A DNA stretch of 64,000 nucleotides. Origin: Nemertoderma westbladi (taxonomy: Eukaryota > Xenacoelomorpha > Nemertodermatida > Nemertodermatidae). The DNA lies in NCBI GenBank assembly GCA_032718475.1, contig JAUCBJ010009031.1:80960-144959 (forward strand), written 5' to 3'. The notes beneath the pieces were generated by a model. The model was not told where the DNA came from. It searched no databases and was given only the letters and a program-made list of their open reading frames with translations. Positions 1 through 10,996 of this stretch are shown here, in pieces. Each line of letters opens with the position of its first letter. The stretch's first letter is position 1. The position numbers and the translations under genes were made by a program.

Positions 1-1373
1 CACTCTATGGTTCTTTTCGGGGAATCTCATTGATCTCGATTGCTGCAAAGCTATACAATAGGATTCTATTAAATCGCATCAGGGATCCCATTGAGAGACT
101 GCTCCGTGGAAATCAGAATGGGTTCCGTAAAGGTCGTGGGACCATGGAGCCCATTTTGGCACTTAGAAGGATAATTGAAGAATTATCAAAAAAGAAAGAC
201 AGGCATCTGGCTGTTATCTTTGTTGACTTCTTCAAGGCCTTTGATTCAGTCTCTTGCTCACGTATGTTCAGCATACTTTCATTATATGGGATTCCTGATG
301 AAATTATTGCAGCAATCAGATCAGTATACGATGGTTCGACAACATTTGTGTCTACTGTTGACGGTGACACAGAACCATTTCAAGTGTTATGGGGCGTCCT
401 CCAAGGAGACACACTTGCCCCATTCTTATTCATTATTGTGGTTGACTATGTTCTACGCATGTCCTTAGATCATCATAATGATGATGGGGTGATGATAACT
501 CCACCTACTGGCTCCAGAAGTCGAGGAAATCCTGCCAAGTACCTAACTGATCTAGACTTTGCTGATGACTTAGGAGTACTCTCAGAATCATTAGAGGGAG
601 CCCAACGTCTCCTCAGCTCATTAGAACATGCTGCTTCTAGTGTTGGTCTTTTTATTAACTCCAGAAAGACCAAAATTCTGACAGTTAACTTTGAAAGTCC
701 TCAGCAAGTCTCTGATCGGATGAGCATAAGCTCAAAGGATGGTATGCTTGAGCACGTGGACGACTTCTGTTACCTGGGATCATGGATCCGGAAGTCAGGT
801 GAGGACCTTCGAATACGTAAGGGAAAGGCATGGGCAGCCTTGAATAGGCTTTCCAGGATTTGGAAGTCACCGAGAATTAATCGGAAACTTAAGGTCCGAT
901 TATTTAGAGCAGCAGTAGTTCCAGTACTCCTCTACGGGAGTCTATGCTGGGCTCTAACTGCTGAGGACACCAAATCTCTGGATGGCACATTCACAAGAAT
1001 GCTACGCCGGGTTCATTGTGTCAAGTACACTGCACACATCTCCAACCAGACACTATATAACATTGGAGGTGTCTCATTGGTTCCCCCAAGCTTGACACTA
1101 GAACAAAATCGCCTCCGCTTTGCAGGACATTGCTTTCGCCGTGAGGACCAGCCAGTGCATAATCTTGTACTTTGGCAGCCTCATGGAGTGAATAAGCATG
1201 GTGGACAGCCCATGACTTTCTTGAGACGCATCTTAAAGGACACTGGCCTTAAAGATGCGGATGATCTAGCAAATGTCATGGGCGATAGGGAGTTGTGGCG
1301 GTGCAATTTTGTTGACAAGCCGGCACAGCATTCTTAAAAATGCAGCTGCAATGCAGCATGCCGATCCTAGTAG
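1..1373 (+). mobile_element. LINE (non-LTR retrotransposon) copy 1, 3' part
   Basis: This is the 3' portion of a non-LTR retrotransposon cut by the window edge. It ends in a short TAG-type microsatellite tail at about 1366-1373 and runs directly into the 52-bp satellite. Its first 300 bases are almost identical to 25913-26280 (LINE copy 3), so both belong to one subfamily. Copy 4 at 32645-33610 is close and copy 2 at 19990-22115 is more divergent. The clade is not resolved by eye. The C-terminal pattern (YLGS, LLYG, LDGT.TRMLRRV, AGHCFRR) is the one seen in RTE/CR1-like elements of marine invertebrates. Confidence 0.9.
3..1337 (+). CDS. LINE reverse transcriptase, C-terminal part, open to its stop
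   Basis: The frame is open from the window edge to a TAA at 1335-1337, so the protein starts outside the window. It encodes the reverse transcriptase of the LINE, which copies the element RNA at a nicked chromosomal target. Visible motifs, in order, are the RT entry motif RGISLISIAAK; motif A VDFFKAFD; motif B QGDTLAPFLF; motif C FADD (in place of the canonical YADD); a YLGS block; then the conserved tail LLYGSLCWALTAED and AGHCFRREDQP. No stop or frameshift is seen across about 445 codons, unlike copies 2 to 4, so this is the least damaged LINE copy here. The endonuclease part would lie upstream; copy 3 retains it. Confidence 0.88.
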   Translation, partial: LYGSFRGISLISIAAKLYNRILLNRIRDPIERLLRGNQNGFRKGRGTMEPILALRRIIEELSKKKDRHLAVIFVDFFKAFDSVSCSRMFSILSLYGIPDEIIAAIRSVYDGSTTFVSTVDGDTEPFQVLWGVLQGDTLAPFLFIIVVDYVLRMSLDHHNDDGVMITPPTGSRSRGNPAKYLTDLDFADDLGVLSESLEGAQRLLSSLEHAASSVGLFINSRKTKILTVNFESPQQVSDRMSISSKDGMLEHVDDFCYLGSWIRKSGEDLRIRKGKAWAALNRLSRIWKSPRINRKLKVRLFRAAVVPVLLYGSLCWALTAEDTKSLDGTFTRMLRRVHCVKYTAHISNQTLYNIGGVSLVPPSLTLEQNRLRFAGHCFRREDQPVHNLVLWQPHGVNKHGGQPMTFLRRILKDTGLKDADDLANVMGDRELWRCNFVDKPAQHS

Positions 1374-4300
1374 TACCACATTGCTTATATGTTGCTGTGT
1401 ATACAATATAGAGCTGCAACCATAGCACTACATTGCTTATATGTAGCTGTGTATACAATATAGAGCTGCAACCATAGCACCACATTGCTTATATGTAGCT
1501 GTGCATACAATATAGAGCTGCAACCATAGCACCACATTGCTTATATGTAGCTGTGTATACAATATAGAGCTGCAACCATAGCACCACATTGCTTATATGT
1601 AGCTGTGTATACAATATAGAGCTGCAACCATTGCACCACATTGCTTATATGTAGCGGTGTATACAATATAGAGCTGCAACCATAGCACCACATTGCTTAT
1701 ATGTATCTGTGTATACAATATAGAGCTGCAACCATAGCACCACATTGCTTATATGTAGCTGTGCATACAATATAGAGATGCAACCATAGCACCACATTGC
1801 TTATATGTAGCTGTGCATACAATATAGAGCTGCAACCATAGCACCACATTGCTTATATGTAGCTGTGTATACAATATAGAGCTGCAACCATAGCACCACA
1901 TTGCTTATATGTAGCTGTGTATACAATATAGAGCTGCAACCATAGCACCACATTGCTTATATGTAGCTGTGCATACAATATAGAGCTGCAACCATAGCAC
2001 CACATTGCTTATATGTAGCTGTGTATACAATATAGAGCTGCAACCATAGCACCACATTGCTTATATGTAGCTGTGTATACAATATAGAGCTGCAACCATA
2101 GCACCACATTGCTTATATGTATCTGTGTATACAATATAGGGCTGCAACCATAGCACCACATTGCTTATATGTAGCTGTGTATACAATATAGAGCTGCAAC
2201 CATAGCACCACATTGCTTATATGTAGCTGTGCATACAATATAGAGCTGCAACCATAGCACCACATTGCTTATATGTAGCTGTGTATACAATATAGAGCTG
2301 CAACCATAGCACCACATTGCTTATATGTAGCTGTGTATACAATATAGAGCTGCAACCGTAGCACCAGATTGCTTATATGTAGCTGTGCATACAATATAGA
2401 GATGCAACCATAGCACCAGATTGCTTATATGTAGCTGTGCATACAATATAGAGCTGCAACCATAGCACCAGATTGCTTATATGTAGCTGTGCATACAATA
2501 TAGAGCTGCAACCATAGCACCACATTGCTTATATGTAGCTGTGCATACAATATAGAGATGCAACCATAGCACCAGATTGCTTATATGTTGCTGTGTATAC
2601 AATATAGAGATGCAACCATAGCACCACATTGCTTATATGTTGCTGTGTATACAATATAGAGCTGCAACCATAGCACCACATTGTTTATATGTAGCTGTGT
2701 ATACAATATAGAGCTGCAACCATAGCACCACATTGCTTATATGTAGCTGTGTATACAATATACAGCTGCAACCATAGCACCACATTGCTTATATGTATCT
2801 GTGTATACAATATAGAGCTGCAACCATAGCACCACATTGCTTATATGTAGCTGTGTATACAAAATATTCAGCTGCAACCATAGCACCACATTGCTTATAT
2901 GTAGCTGTGTATACAATATAGAGCTGCAACCATAGCACCACATTGCTTATATGTAGCTGTGTATACAATATAGAGATGCAACCATAGCACCACATTGCTT
3001 ATATGTAGCTGTGTATACAATATAGAGCTGCAACCATAGCACCACATTGCTTATATGTAGCTGTGCATACAATATAGAGCTGCAACCATAGCACCACATT
3101 GCTTATATGTAGCTGTGCATACAATATAGAGCTGCAACCATAGCACCACATTGCTTATATGTAGCTGTGTATACAATATAGAGCTGCAACCATAGCACCA
3201 CATTGCTTATATGTAGCTGTGTATACAATATAGAGATGCAACCATAGCACCACATTGCTTATATGTAGCTGTGTATACAATATAGAGATGCAACCATAGC
3301 ACTACATTGCTTATATGTAGCTGTGTATACAATATAGAGATGCAACCATAGCACCACATTGCTTATATGTAGCTGTGTATACAATATACAGCTGCAACCA
3401 TAGCACCACATTGCTTATATGTTGCTGTGTATACAATATAGAGCTGCAACCATAGCACCACATTGCTTATATGTAGCTGTGTATACAATATACAGCTGCA
3501 ACCATAGCACCACATTGCTTATATGTAGCTGTGTATACAATATAGAGCTGCAACCATAGCACCACATTGCTTATATGTAGCTGTGTATACAATATAGAGA
3601 TGCAACCATAGCACCACATTGCTTATATGTAGCTGTGTATACAATATGGAGCTGCAACCATAGCACCACATTGCTTATATGTAGCTGTGCATACAATATA
3701 GAGCTGCAACCATAGCACCACATTGCTTATATGTAGCTGTGCATACAATATAGAGCTGCAACCATAGCACCACATTGCTTATATGTAGCTGTGTATACAA
3801 TATAGAGCTGCAACCATAGCACCACATTGCTTATATGTATCTGTGTATACAATATAGAGCTGCAACCATAGCACCACATTGCTTATATGTAGCTGTGTAT
3901 ACAATATAGAGATGCAACCATAGCACGACATTGCTTATATGTAGCTGTGTATACAATATAGAGCTGCAACCATAGCACCACATTGCTTATATGTAGCTGT
4001 GTATACAATATACAGCTGCAACCATAGCACCACATTGCTTATATGTATCTGTGTATACAATATAGAGCTGCAACCATAGCACCACATTGCTTATATGTAG
4101 CTGTGTATACAATATACAGCTGCAACCATAGCACCACATTGCTTATATGTTGCTGTGTATACAATATAGAGCTGCAACCATAGCACCACATTGCTTATAT
4201 GTAGCTGTGTATACAATATACAGCTGCAACCATAGCACCACATTGCTTATATGTAGCTGTGTATACAATATAGAGCTGCAACCATAGCACCACATTGCTT

Positions 4301-4906
4301 ATATGTAGCTGTGTATACAATATAGAGATGCAACCATAGCACCACATTGCTTATATGTAGCTGTGTATACAATATAGAGCTGCAACCATAGCACCACATT
4401 GCTTATATGTAGCTGTGCATACAATATAGAGCTGCAACCATAGCACCACATTGCTTATATGTAGCTGTGCATACAATATAGAGCTGCAACCATAGCACCA
4501 CATTGCTTATATGTAGCTGTGCATACAATATAGAGCTGCAACCATAGCACCACATTGCTTATATGTAGCTGTGTATACAATATAGAGCTGCAACCATAGC
4601 ACCACATTGCTTATATGTATCTGTGTATACAATATAGAGCTGCAACCATAGCACCACATTGCTTATATGTAGCTGTGTATACAATATAGAGATGCAACCA
4701 TAGCACCACATTGCTTATATGTAGCTGTGCATACAATATAGAGCTGCAACCATAGCACCACATTGCTTATATGTATCTGTGCATACAATATAGAGCTGCA
4801 ACCATAGCACCGCATTGCTTATATGTATCTGTGTATACAATATAGAGCTGCAACCATAGCACCACATTGCTTATATGTATCTGTGTATACAATATAGAGC
4901 TGCAAC
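1374..4906. repeat. 52-bp satellite array, segment 1 (about 68 units)
   Basis: Tandem units of exactly 52 bp; for example ACCATAGC recurs at 1471 and 1523. Units carry a TATACAATATAGAG core. They differ at a few fixed sites: TGTATAC or TGCATAC, GAGCTG or GAGATG, TAGCTG, TATCTG or TTGCTG, and CACATTG or CAGATTG. The array continues at 16389 after the E1 insertion, so this was once one array of about 6 kb and roughly 116 units. Short open frames on the minus strand are by-products of the period. Confidence 0.97.
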
Positions 4907-6001
4907 TGTTCGCGGTATTTCAACTTTTTATAACGCGAGTTGAATATTTTTTGTATTAATTTAAAATGATTATTCCGATATTACTACTGGGTGCGGGACC
5001 ATGGGTTTTGGGCACATTCTATAAACTGGGGGCGATTTATGGGCGAACTTTGGGGCGACTTACAGGGTACGGGTCTAATTTCATGTTTATAAGGGCCAAG
5101 GGGGGATGGAAAATTCAAGCAGTATTCAGGTTAGCCTGATTATTATTAGGCCCTGGCCAACTTCCTGCTGCCTGTAGAGGTGGATTTGGTAACGCGCCAG
5201 GCCTAAAGGACAAGCACTGCCCTTAGCGGTCCCTGGCCAACAGCAGTTATTACGAGCCTGAAAAGGACATCGGAACGCCAGCTGCTTGTGTCAGGGACTT
5301 GCGACGGGAAACGACACGACAGACCCCTAGCCAAGCCGTACTGGTTCTTGATGATCGTTCCCTTCGGGGTTCGTGAGGGGTGGGATGGACACGCGAAAGG
5401 GTCTACCGACTAACAGAGGAAGGGTTTGACGAGGACTGCCCTTAGCGGTCTCTGGTCAACAGCAGTTATTACGAGCCTGAAAAGGACATCGGAACGCCGG
5501 CTGCTTGTACCAGGGATTTGCGACGGGAACCGACGACAGACCCCTTAGCCAAGCCGTACTGGTTCTCGATGATCGTTCCCTTCGGGGTTCGTGAGGGGTG
5601 GGACGGACACGCGATGGGGTCGAAAGACAAAGGACTGGACTCTACCGGCCTACTGACTGTTCGGAGCAGTTTCTCGGCTGCCGAAGCGACTACGAGCCTG
5701 AAATGGACTCGGAAAGCCTAGGTGGTTGGGTTTCTGCGATGAACCGACGGACCCTTAGCCAAGCCGTACTGGTTCTCGATGATCGTTCCCTTCGGGGTTT
5801 GTGAGGGGTGGGACGGACACGCGAACGGGTCCAATGACACGACAGACTCCTAGCCAAGCCGTACTGGTTCTCGATGACCGATCCCTTCGGGGTTCGAGAG
5901 GGGTGGTACGGATACGCGACAGAGTCTACCGACTGGGCCGACCCTTAGCCAAGCCGTGCTGGTTCTCGTTGATCGATCCCTTCGGGGTTCGGGAGGGGTG
6001 G
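4907..6001 (+). repeat. E1 5' LTR, truncated at its 3' end, with internal tandem duplication
   Basis: It matches the 3' LTR from 15072 to about 15957, then jumps into gag at about 6002. About 430 bp of LTR and the primer-binding site are missing. It carries an extra internal duplication of about 207 bp (compare 5210-5340 with 5425-5550) that the 3' LTR lacks. A TATA-like TTTATAACG lies near 4925. A block of about 70 bp containing CCCTTCGGGG recurs near 5360, 5580, 5790, 5885 and 5980. Confidence 0.9.
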
Positions 6002-9000
6002 TCACTAGGGGACCCACAGAACCTCCAGGAATTCTCAGATTCCATGAAGGATGCCTACTACACTCTGAAACCCTTAAATAAGGAGGACCAGGTGAACAAC
6101 ATTCTAAACCTCCGACAGATCGCCCGGAAGTTCCCCGGATGGCTGCAAAGTAAGTGGGCCTATAAATGCGTAGATCTCCGGCGCAGACATCCAGATCGAG
6201 ATCCCAGCTTCCTCGAAATGTCGGCATTCCTGGACGATATCTCCGAAGCCATGAATGATTCGATGTTCTCGAAACAGAGTCTCGCCAAGTTGGACGCAAT
6301 GGAGAGCAATTACCAGAGCAGGGCACCCACTCCAAACCCAAGATTCCGCCCTACTCCTGTGAGTGCGATGGCCATCAGTATGGCTGAGGACTCGGATGAC
6401 GAGGATTATGAGGAACCGACCTTAGCAGAAGAATGGGCATGCTACCTAGCGAATTGGGCACCCGAAAGGGAAGGCACCACAGCCTCCCCTATATGTCTCT
6501 TCTGCGGAGAGAAACATAAGTTGGAATTCTGTGGAAAGTTCCAGTTTGCTGAACTCGTCCCACGCTTGGAGGCGATTATGAAACACCGAGGATGCTTCCG
6601 GTGTCTTGGAACAGGTCACTACGTTCGGGATTGCGACCAAAGGTCGTGTTGTGCGGTTTGTAACGACCTACGTCATCACACGCTCCTCCACATCCCCGCG
6701 AACTTCGACTTCACTACCCTCCCCTTTCGGATCGAAGCCAAGCGAAGAGGAGAAACGAACCACGTTTCTAAAGGAACCCGGACAACCCAATGGAGAGAAA
6801 CCAACCCGTTTAAAATCTCCACCGATACACCACAAGTAACAAATATTTCAGCCACGATTAATCTTATAAATCGCCGCTACATGGTCTTCGCAAAGGTAAT
6901 CCCAGTAAGGATTCAAGGAGTCGGCAAATCCCTGACGACGCTCGCGTTCCTTGATAACGGGTCTGACGGAACCATCATCGACCGGGATTTCCTCGAGCAA
7001 CTCGGCCTAGAATATGAACCTTGTAAACGGCCCATACAAACCATCACCGATAACAGAGAGGTAGAGTCCGGGGAGGTGCAACTCCAGATGGAAGGAGTGA
7101 TGAAGGGCTACGAAACGGTTAAGTTAACCATCAAGAAGGCCTTGGTACACACAGACCTCCGAGTGCGGTTCCGACAATCGGCCGAGTACGCCCCCCTCAT
7201 ACAATTGGACCGAGACGATGTAGATCTGAGGTGTCCGCAGTTGGATGTAAACCGCATCACCCTACTGATCGGACTTGATATACCGGAACTACACATCCCC
7301 ACCGGAGATATCGCCCGATCTATAAAACAGGATGACGGATTTTATGCTGAACGAACAATAATGGGATGGACACTCTGCGGCATTAAGGAAGAAACTACTG
7401 ACACCTATACCTACCTTCCCAAATGTCAGATTAAAGAGAATGCAACCTCCGTGGGTTATTGCTCAGCTACGGACCTTGACGAGGATTTGTTTCTGGAGAC
7501 CAAGAAAACCCAACAAGAGATGACGAAATATTTTAATCTACAGACCCAGGAGTTCGCTGAAAAGTACGAAAACCCGTCCGAAGAGGATCAATATTGTATG
7601 GACGTTCTCGACCAGGCCACGTTCAAAGACGGACACTGGTGTGCACCTATGTTATGGAAGGACCCAAACAAACCAATGGCAAACAACGCCAGCATGGCAC
7701 TTAGGCGACTTAAGGGGATTCTACGCTGGCTGAATGACCAACCCGAGATAAAGGAGAAATATAATACCGTAATCCAAGGATATCTCGACGATGGATTAGC
7801 AGAAATGGTACCACGGAATGAACTGCAAGGTGGTAAAAGAACATATTATCTCCCAACCCACTATGTGGTAGAAGCCCGGAAGGGTGGGAAAATCCGAGTG
7901 GTAAATGATGCCGCCGCTATGTACCAGGGCGAATCCCTAAACAGTCAGCTTTACACGGGACCCAACATATATAGTACACTCATCGGCGTATTGATCAGGT
8001 TCAGGGAAAACCGGGTAGCATTCACCTGCGACATCAAGGCCATGTTTCATCAAGTTCGTACGCTACCAAGAGACTCAGACTGTCTACGTATCCTATGGAC
8101 GGATAAAACACTAACTCAACAGGAGATTAGTCAACTCACGATAAAGGACGTAGACATAATGCGTATGGTCGTCAGGATCTTCGGCGCTAAGGACTCGCCG
8201 GTAGCATGCAGTGACATGCTGAAGAGGACGGCAACTATGTGCGAAAACGAGTTCCCACCAACCGTCATAGAAACCATCCGACGATGCTTTTACGTGGACG
8301 ATGGATGCGCCGGCGCAGATAATGTGGACGAGGCATATCGGCTAGCAATGGGGATGGTAGAATGTCTAAAGAAAGGAGGTTTTCCGCTCGTGAAGTTCAG
8401 ATCCCACGACAAAACACTTATGGAAAAGTTTCCGGAGGACATCCGACTGGAAAATAACAAAATGTATTCGGAGGATGTGGAACACCGTGTACTCGGGATT
8501 GAATGGGACATAGAATCAGACGAATTCATTTTCAAATATAAACCCCTACCCAAGCCTATGACAAAAAGGGGATGTTTGTCGATAAAAAGCGCCATCTTCG
8601 ACCCACTAAATTTCATATCTCCAGTAACCTTGGCCGGAATGAACCTGATTAAGGAAATGTGGACAGAAGGACTGGGATGGGACAAAGAACTCCCCCCACA
8701 CCTCAGCGTCAAATGGAGAAAATGGACGGAGCAGCTCGAACACCTACATCTTATGCGGATACCTCGACCGTTCTTCCTCGATAAACTACCCACCGATATC
8801 TTCCAGCTCCATACCTTCTCGGATGCTTCGAATACCGGAATTGGCGTAGTCACCTTCTTACGAAGACTCAGCAACGATGGAAACGGCGATACGAGCTTCT
8901 TATTTTCTAAAGCCAAGACAGTATCCGGGGAATTCGTAGCAACGATTCCAAGACTCGAGCTACAGGCTGCAGTTTGGGCAGTAAGACAGAATCGCATGGT

Positions 9001-10996
9001 CATGCGGAACCTACGAATCCCCATCGAGTCTCAACACTTCTGGGTCGATTCGAGTATAGTTCTCTATTATCTCCACTCTCCATCACGGCGTCACACTACG
9101 TTTGTTGCGAACCGAGCCACAGAGATTAAACAGTGTACCGGCCGAGAACAGTGGCACCATGTGAACGGGAAAGAAAATCCAGCGGACTTATCAAGCCGAG
9201 GCGCCACCCCAAAACAACTCGGTAAAAGTAAACTCTGGCTTACAGGCCCGGAATTCCTACAGCAGCCACAATTAATATGGAGTACCCGATTCGACCCCGA
9301 ACTCGATAGCAGAAAATACTCCGAGGACGATAAAGAGATCCGTAAAGTCCATAGAAGCAACGCAGTGGAGATTTATAGCTGTCTGACTGAGCCTGCAAAG
9401 GACTCGGGCAGGCACTATAACGTTGCGACGATCATGCAACCAGCGGCGTCTTTACATCTGTTGATCGAGCGAACCTCATCAATGAGATGGCTCATCCACC
9501 ACATTATAACCCTTCGCAACTTCCTACGGTGGAAAAACAACAAGCCGATAGTTCAACGGAGTATACAAGAACTCATTATCGCGGAGAAGTGTATCGTTGG
9601 ATATGTCCAGAGAGAAAGTTTCCCCGATGAGTGGGAACAACACAGTGCGGGCAAGACCTTGAAACCGGATAGCCCAGTCTACCAACTGAGACCAATGATG
9701 GGAGAGGACGGACTGATCCGACTGAATACCCAGATGGCAAACGCCCCGGTCGAATATGAGGTTAAATACCCGGCGCTTCTGCCCGGAACTTCAACACTAG
9801 CCAAGCTATTAATTCAACAATGTCACGAGGAGAACCATCACGCAGGACAAAACTGGATTATAGCTAATATAAGACAAAGATATTGGATCACACACATCCA
9901 GCCACTGATCCGGAAAGTGTTGAAACGTTGCTTTGTCTGCAGAAGATATCTAGCGCCACCACTCACACAAAAGATGGCCGACTTACCAGCCACCCGTCTA
10001 CAGCCCGATTCCCCACCATTCTACGTCACCGGAGTGGACTGTTTCGGTCCGTTTACGGTCATCGAACGACGATCCAACATCAAATGCTGGGGGGCCATAT
10101 TTACATGCCTTAGGTCTAGGGCAATCTACCTAGACATTGTGGTGAACCTTACGCAACACGCATTCATCAACACTCTGCATCGGTTCGTGGCAAGCAATGG
10201 GACATGTCGTCACATGTATTCCGATAATGGCAAAAACTTTGTGGGAGGAGAAAGAGATCTTAGAGAGGCGATCGAGGGATGGTTTACCGATAACACCGCA
10301 TCCCAAGTCTGGAAGGAACACCAGATACAGTGGCACTTCCAGACCCCCTTAGCACCCCATACGAGCGGGGTATGGGAGAAACTGATCGACCTAGTGAAAC
10401 GATCCATGTGCGTCGCTCTAGGAGACACCCGGGTAACCCATGACACCCTCCGCACAACATTCTGCGAGATCACGGCTACCCTGAACAACCGACCCATTGT
10501 CCCTATCCGCGACAACCCCACAGACCTGGAGCCCCTTACTCCTAATCACCTACTGGGGAGACCTAAAACTCATGTTCTCCCGGAGACAATGTTTCCGGAT
10601 CCCAACGATATTGCAAGACATACAAACTGGAAGAAGGCCCAAGCGTTGGCAGCGCATTGGTGGAGAATCTGGGCCCAGGAGTACCTCATAACCCTCCGGA
10701 CCAGGAGGAAGTGGAACAACACCTACAGGAATGTCGAAGTTGGCGACATGGTACTAGTAAAAGAAGACCTTAAAGACCGCGTCCACTGGCCTGTGGCGCG
10801 AGTTGTGACAATACATCCGAGTAAAGACGGACTTGCGAGGACTGTGACGATACGAACGGCAAAGGGCCACTACCAACGCCCTATCCAGAGGCTGTGCCTT
10901 CTCGAAGGCAATGATAGCGGTGACTCTACGAGAGGTGATAAGTTCCCTACTCAAGATCCTGCTTCAGACATTGGTGACAATTACAAATGCGTTTAA
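6002..10996 (+). CDS. E1 gag-pol polyprotein (BEL/Pao), N-terminus lost
   Basis: One open frame encodes the capsid remnant and all replication enzymes. The frame runs back to 5801, but its first 67 codons are 5' LTR sequence joined by the deletion, so the native start is absent. Numbering from 5801, it shows gag with CCHC knuckles (from C232; C265 begins a classic CX2CX4HX4C); a retropepsin with DNGS at 385; RT with YVDD at 831-834; RNase H beginning at D1008 in the SDAS motif; then integrase with an HHCC zinc site and catalytic D1413, D1475, E1526. It ends with a DUF5641-type tail (VGDMVLVKEDL). No stop interrupts the approximately 1660 element codons. The protein could still be functional if a start were supplied, but the copy itself lacks a primer-binding site. 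Confidence 0.95.
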   Translation, partial: SLGDPQNLQEFSDSMKDAYYTLKPLNKEDQVNNILNLRQIARKFPGWLQSKWAYKCVDLRRRHPDRDPSFLEMSAFLDDISEAMNDSMFSKQSLAKLDAMESNYQSRAPTPNPRFRPTPVSAMAISMAEDSDDEDYEEPTLAEEWACYLANWAPEREGTTASPICLFCGEKHKLEFCGKFQFAELVPRLEAIMKHRGCFRCLGTGHYVRDCDQRSCCAVCNDLRHHTLLHIPANFDFTTLPFRIEAKRRGETNHVSKGTRTTQWRETNPFKISTDTPQVTNISATINLINRRYMVFAKVIPVRIQGVGKSLTTLAFLDNGSDGTIIDRDFLEQLGLEYEPCKRPIQTITDNREVESGEVQLQMEGVMKGYETVKLTIKKALVHTDLRVRFRQSAEYAPLIQLDRDDVDLRCPQLDVNRITLLIGLDIPELHIPTGDIARSIKQDDGFYAERTIMGWTLCGIKEETTDTYTYLPKCQIKENATSVGYCSATDLDEDLFLETKKTQQEMTKYFNLQTQEFAEKYENPSEEDQYCMDVLDQATFKDGHWCAPMLWKDPNKPMANNASMALRRLKGILRWLNDQPEIKEKYNTVIQGYLDDGLAEMVPRNELQGGKRTYYLPTHYVVEARKGGKIRVVNDAAAMYQGESLNSQLYTGPNIYSTLIGVLIRFRENRVAFTCDIKAMFHQVRTLPRDSDCLRILWTDKTLTQQEISQLTIKDVDIMRMVVRIFGAKDSPVACSDMLKRTATMCENEFPPTVIETIRRCFYVDDGCAGADNVDEAYRLAMGMVECLKKGGFPLVKFRSHDKTLMEKFPEDIRLENNKMYSEDVEHRVLGIEWDIESDEFIFKYKPLPKPMTKRGCLSIKSAIFDPLNFISPVTLAGMNLIKEMWTEGLGWDKELPPHLSVKWRKWTEQLEHLHLMRIPRPFFLDKLPTDIFQLHTFSDASNTGIGVVTFLRRLSNDGNGDTSFLFSKAKTVSGEFVATIPRLELQAAVWAVRQNRMVMRNLRIPIESQHFWVDSSIVLYYLHSPSRRHTTFVANRATEIKQCTGREQWHHVNGKENPADLSSRGATPKQLGKSKLWLTGPEFLQQPQLIWSTRFDPELDSRKYSEDDKEIRKVHRSNAVEIYSCLTEPAKDSGRHYNVATIMQPAASLHLLIERTSSMRWLIHHIITLRNFLRWKNNKPIVQRSIQELIIAEKCIVGYVQRESFPDEWEQHSAGKTLKPDSPVYQLRPMMGEDGLIRLNTQMANAPVEYEVKYPALLPGTSTLAKLLIQQCHEENHHAGQNWIIANIRQRYWITHIQPLIRKVLKRCFVCRRYLAPPLTQKMADLPATRLQPDSPPFYVTGVDCFGPFTVIERRSNIKCWGAIFTCLRSRAIYLDIVVNLTQHAFINTLHRFVASNGTCRHMYSDNGKNFVGGERDLREAIEGWFTDNTASQVWKEHQIQWHFQTPLAPHTSGVWEKLIDLVKRSMCVALGDTRVTHDTLRTTFCEITATLNNRPIVPIRDNPTDLEPLTPNHLLGRPKTHVLPETMFPDPNDIARHTNWKKAQALAAHWWRIWAQEYLITLRTRRKWNNTYRNVEVGDMVLVKEDLKDRVHWPVARVVTIHPSKDGLARTVTIRTAKGHYQRPIQRLCLLEGNDSGDSTRGDKFPTQDPASDIGDNYKCV

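Noticed and set aside
1276-2995. Minus-strand frames reading MWCYGCSSILYTQLHIS across the 52-bp array
   Set aside because: A by-product of three 52-bp units making 156 bp. There is no conserved start or family match.
5518-5804. Small plus-strand ORFs upstream of gag and in the 3' LTR (15453-16042)
   Set aside because: They lie wholly in LTR subrepeats that occur in both LTRs. Their sequence is explained by the repeated 70-bp block.
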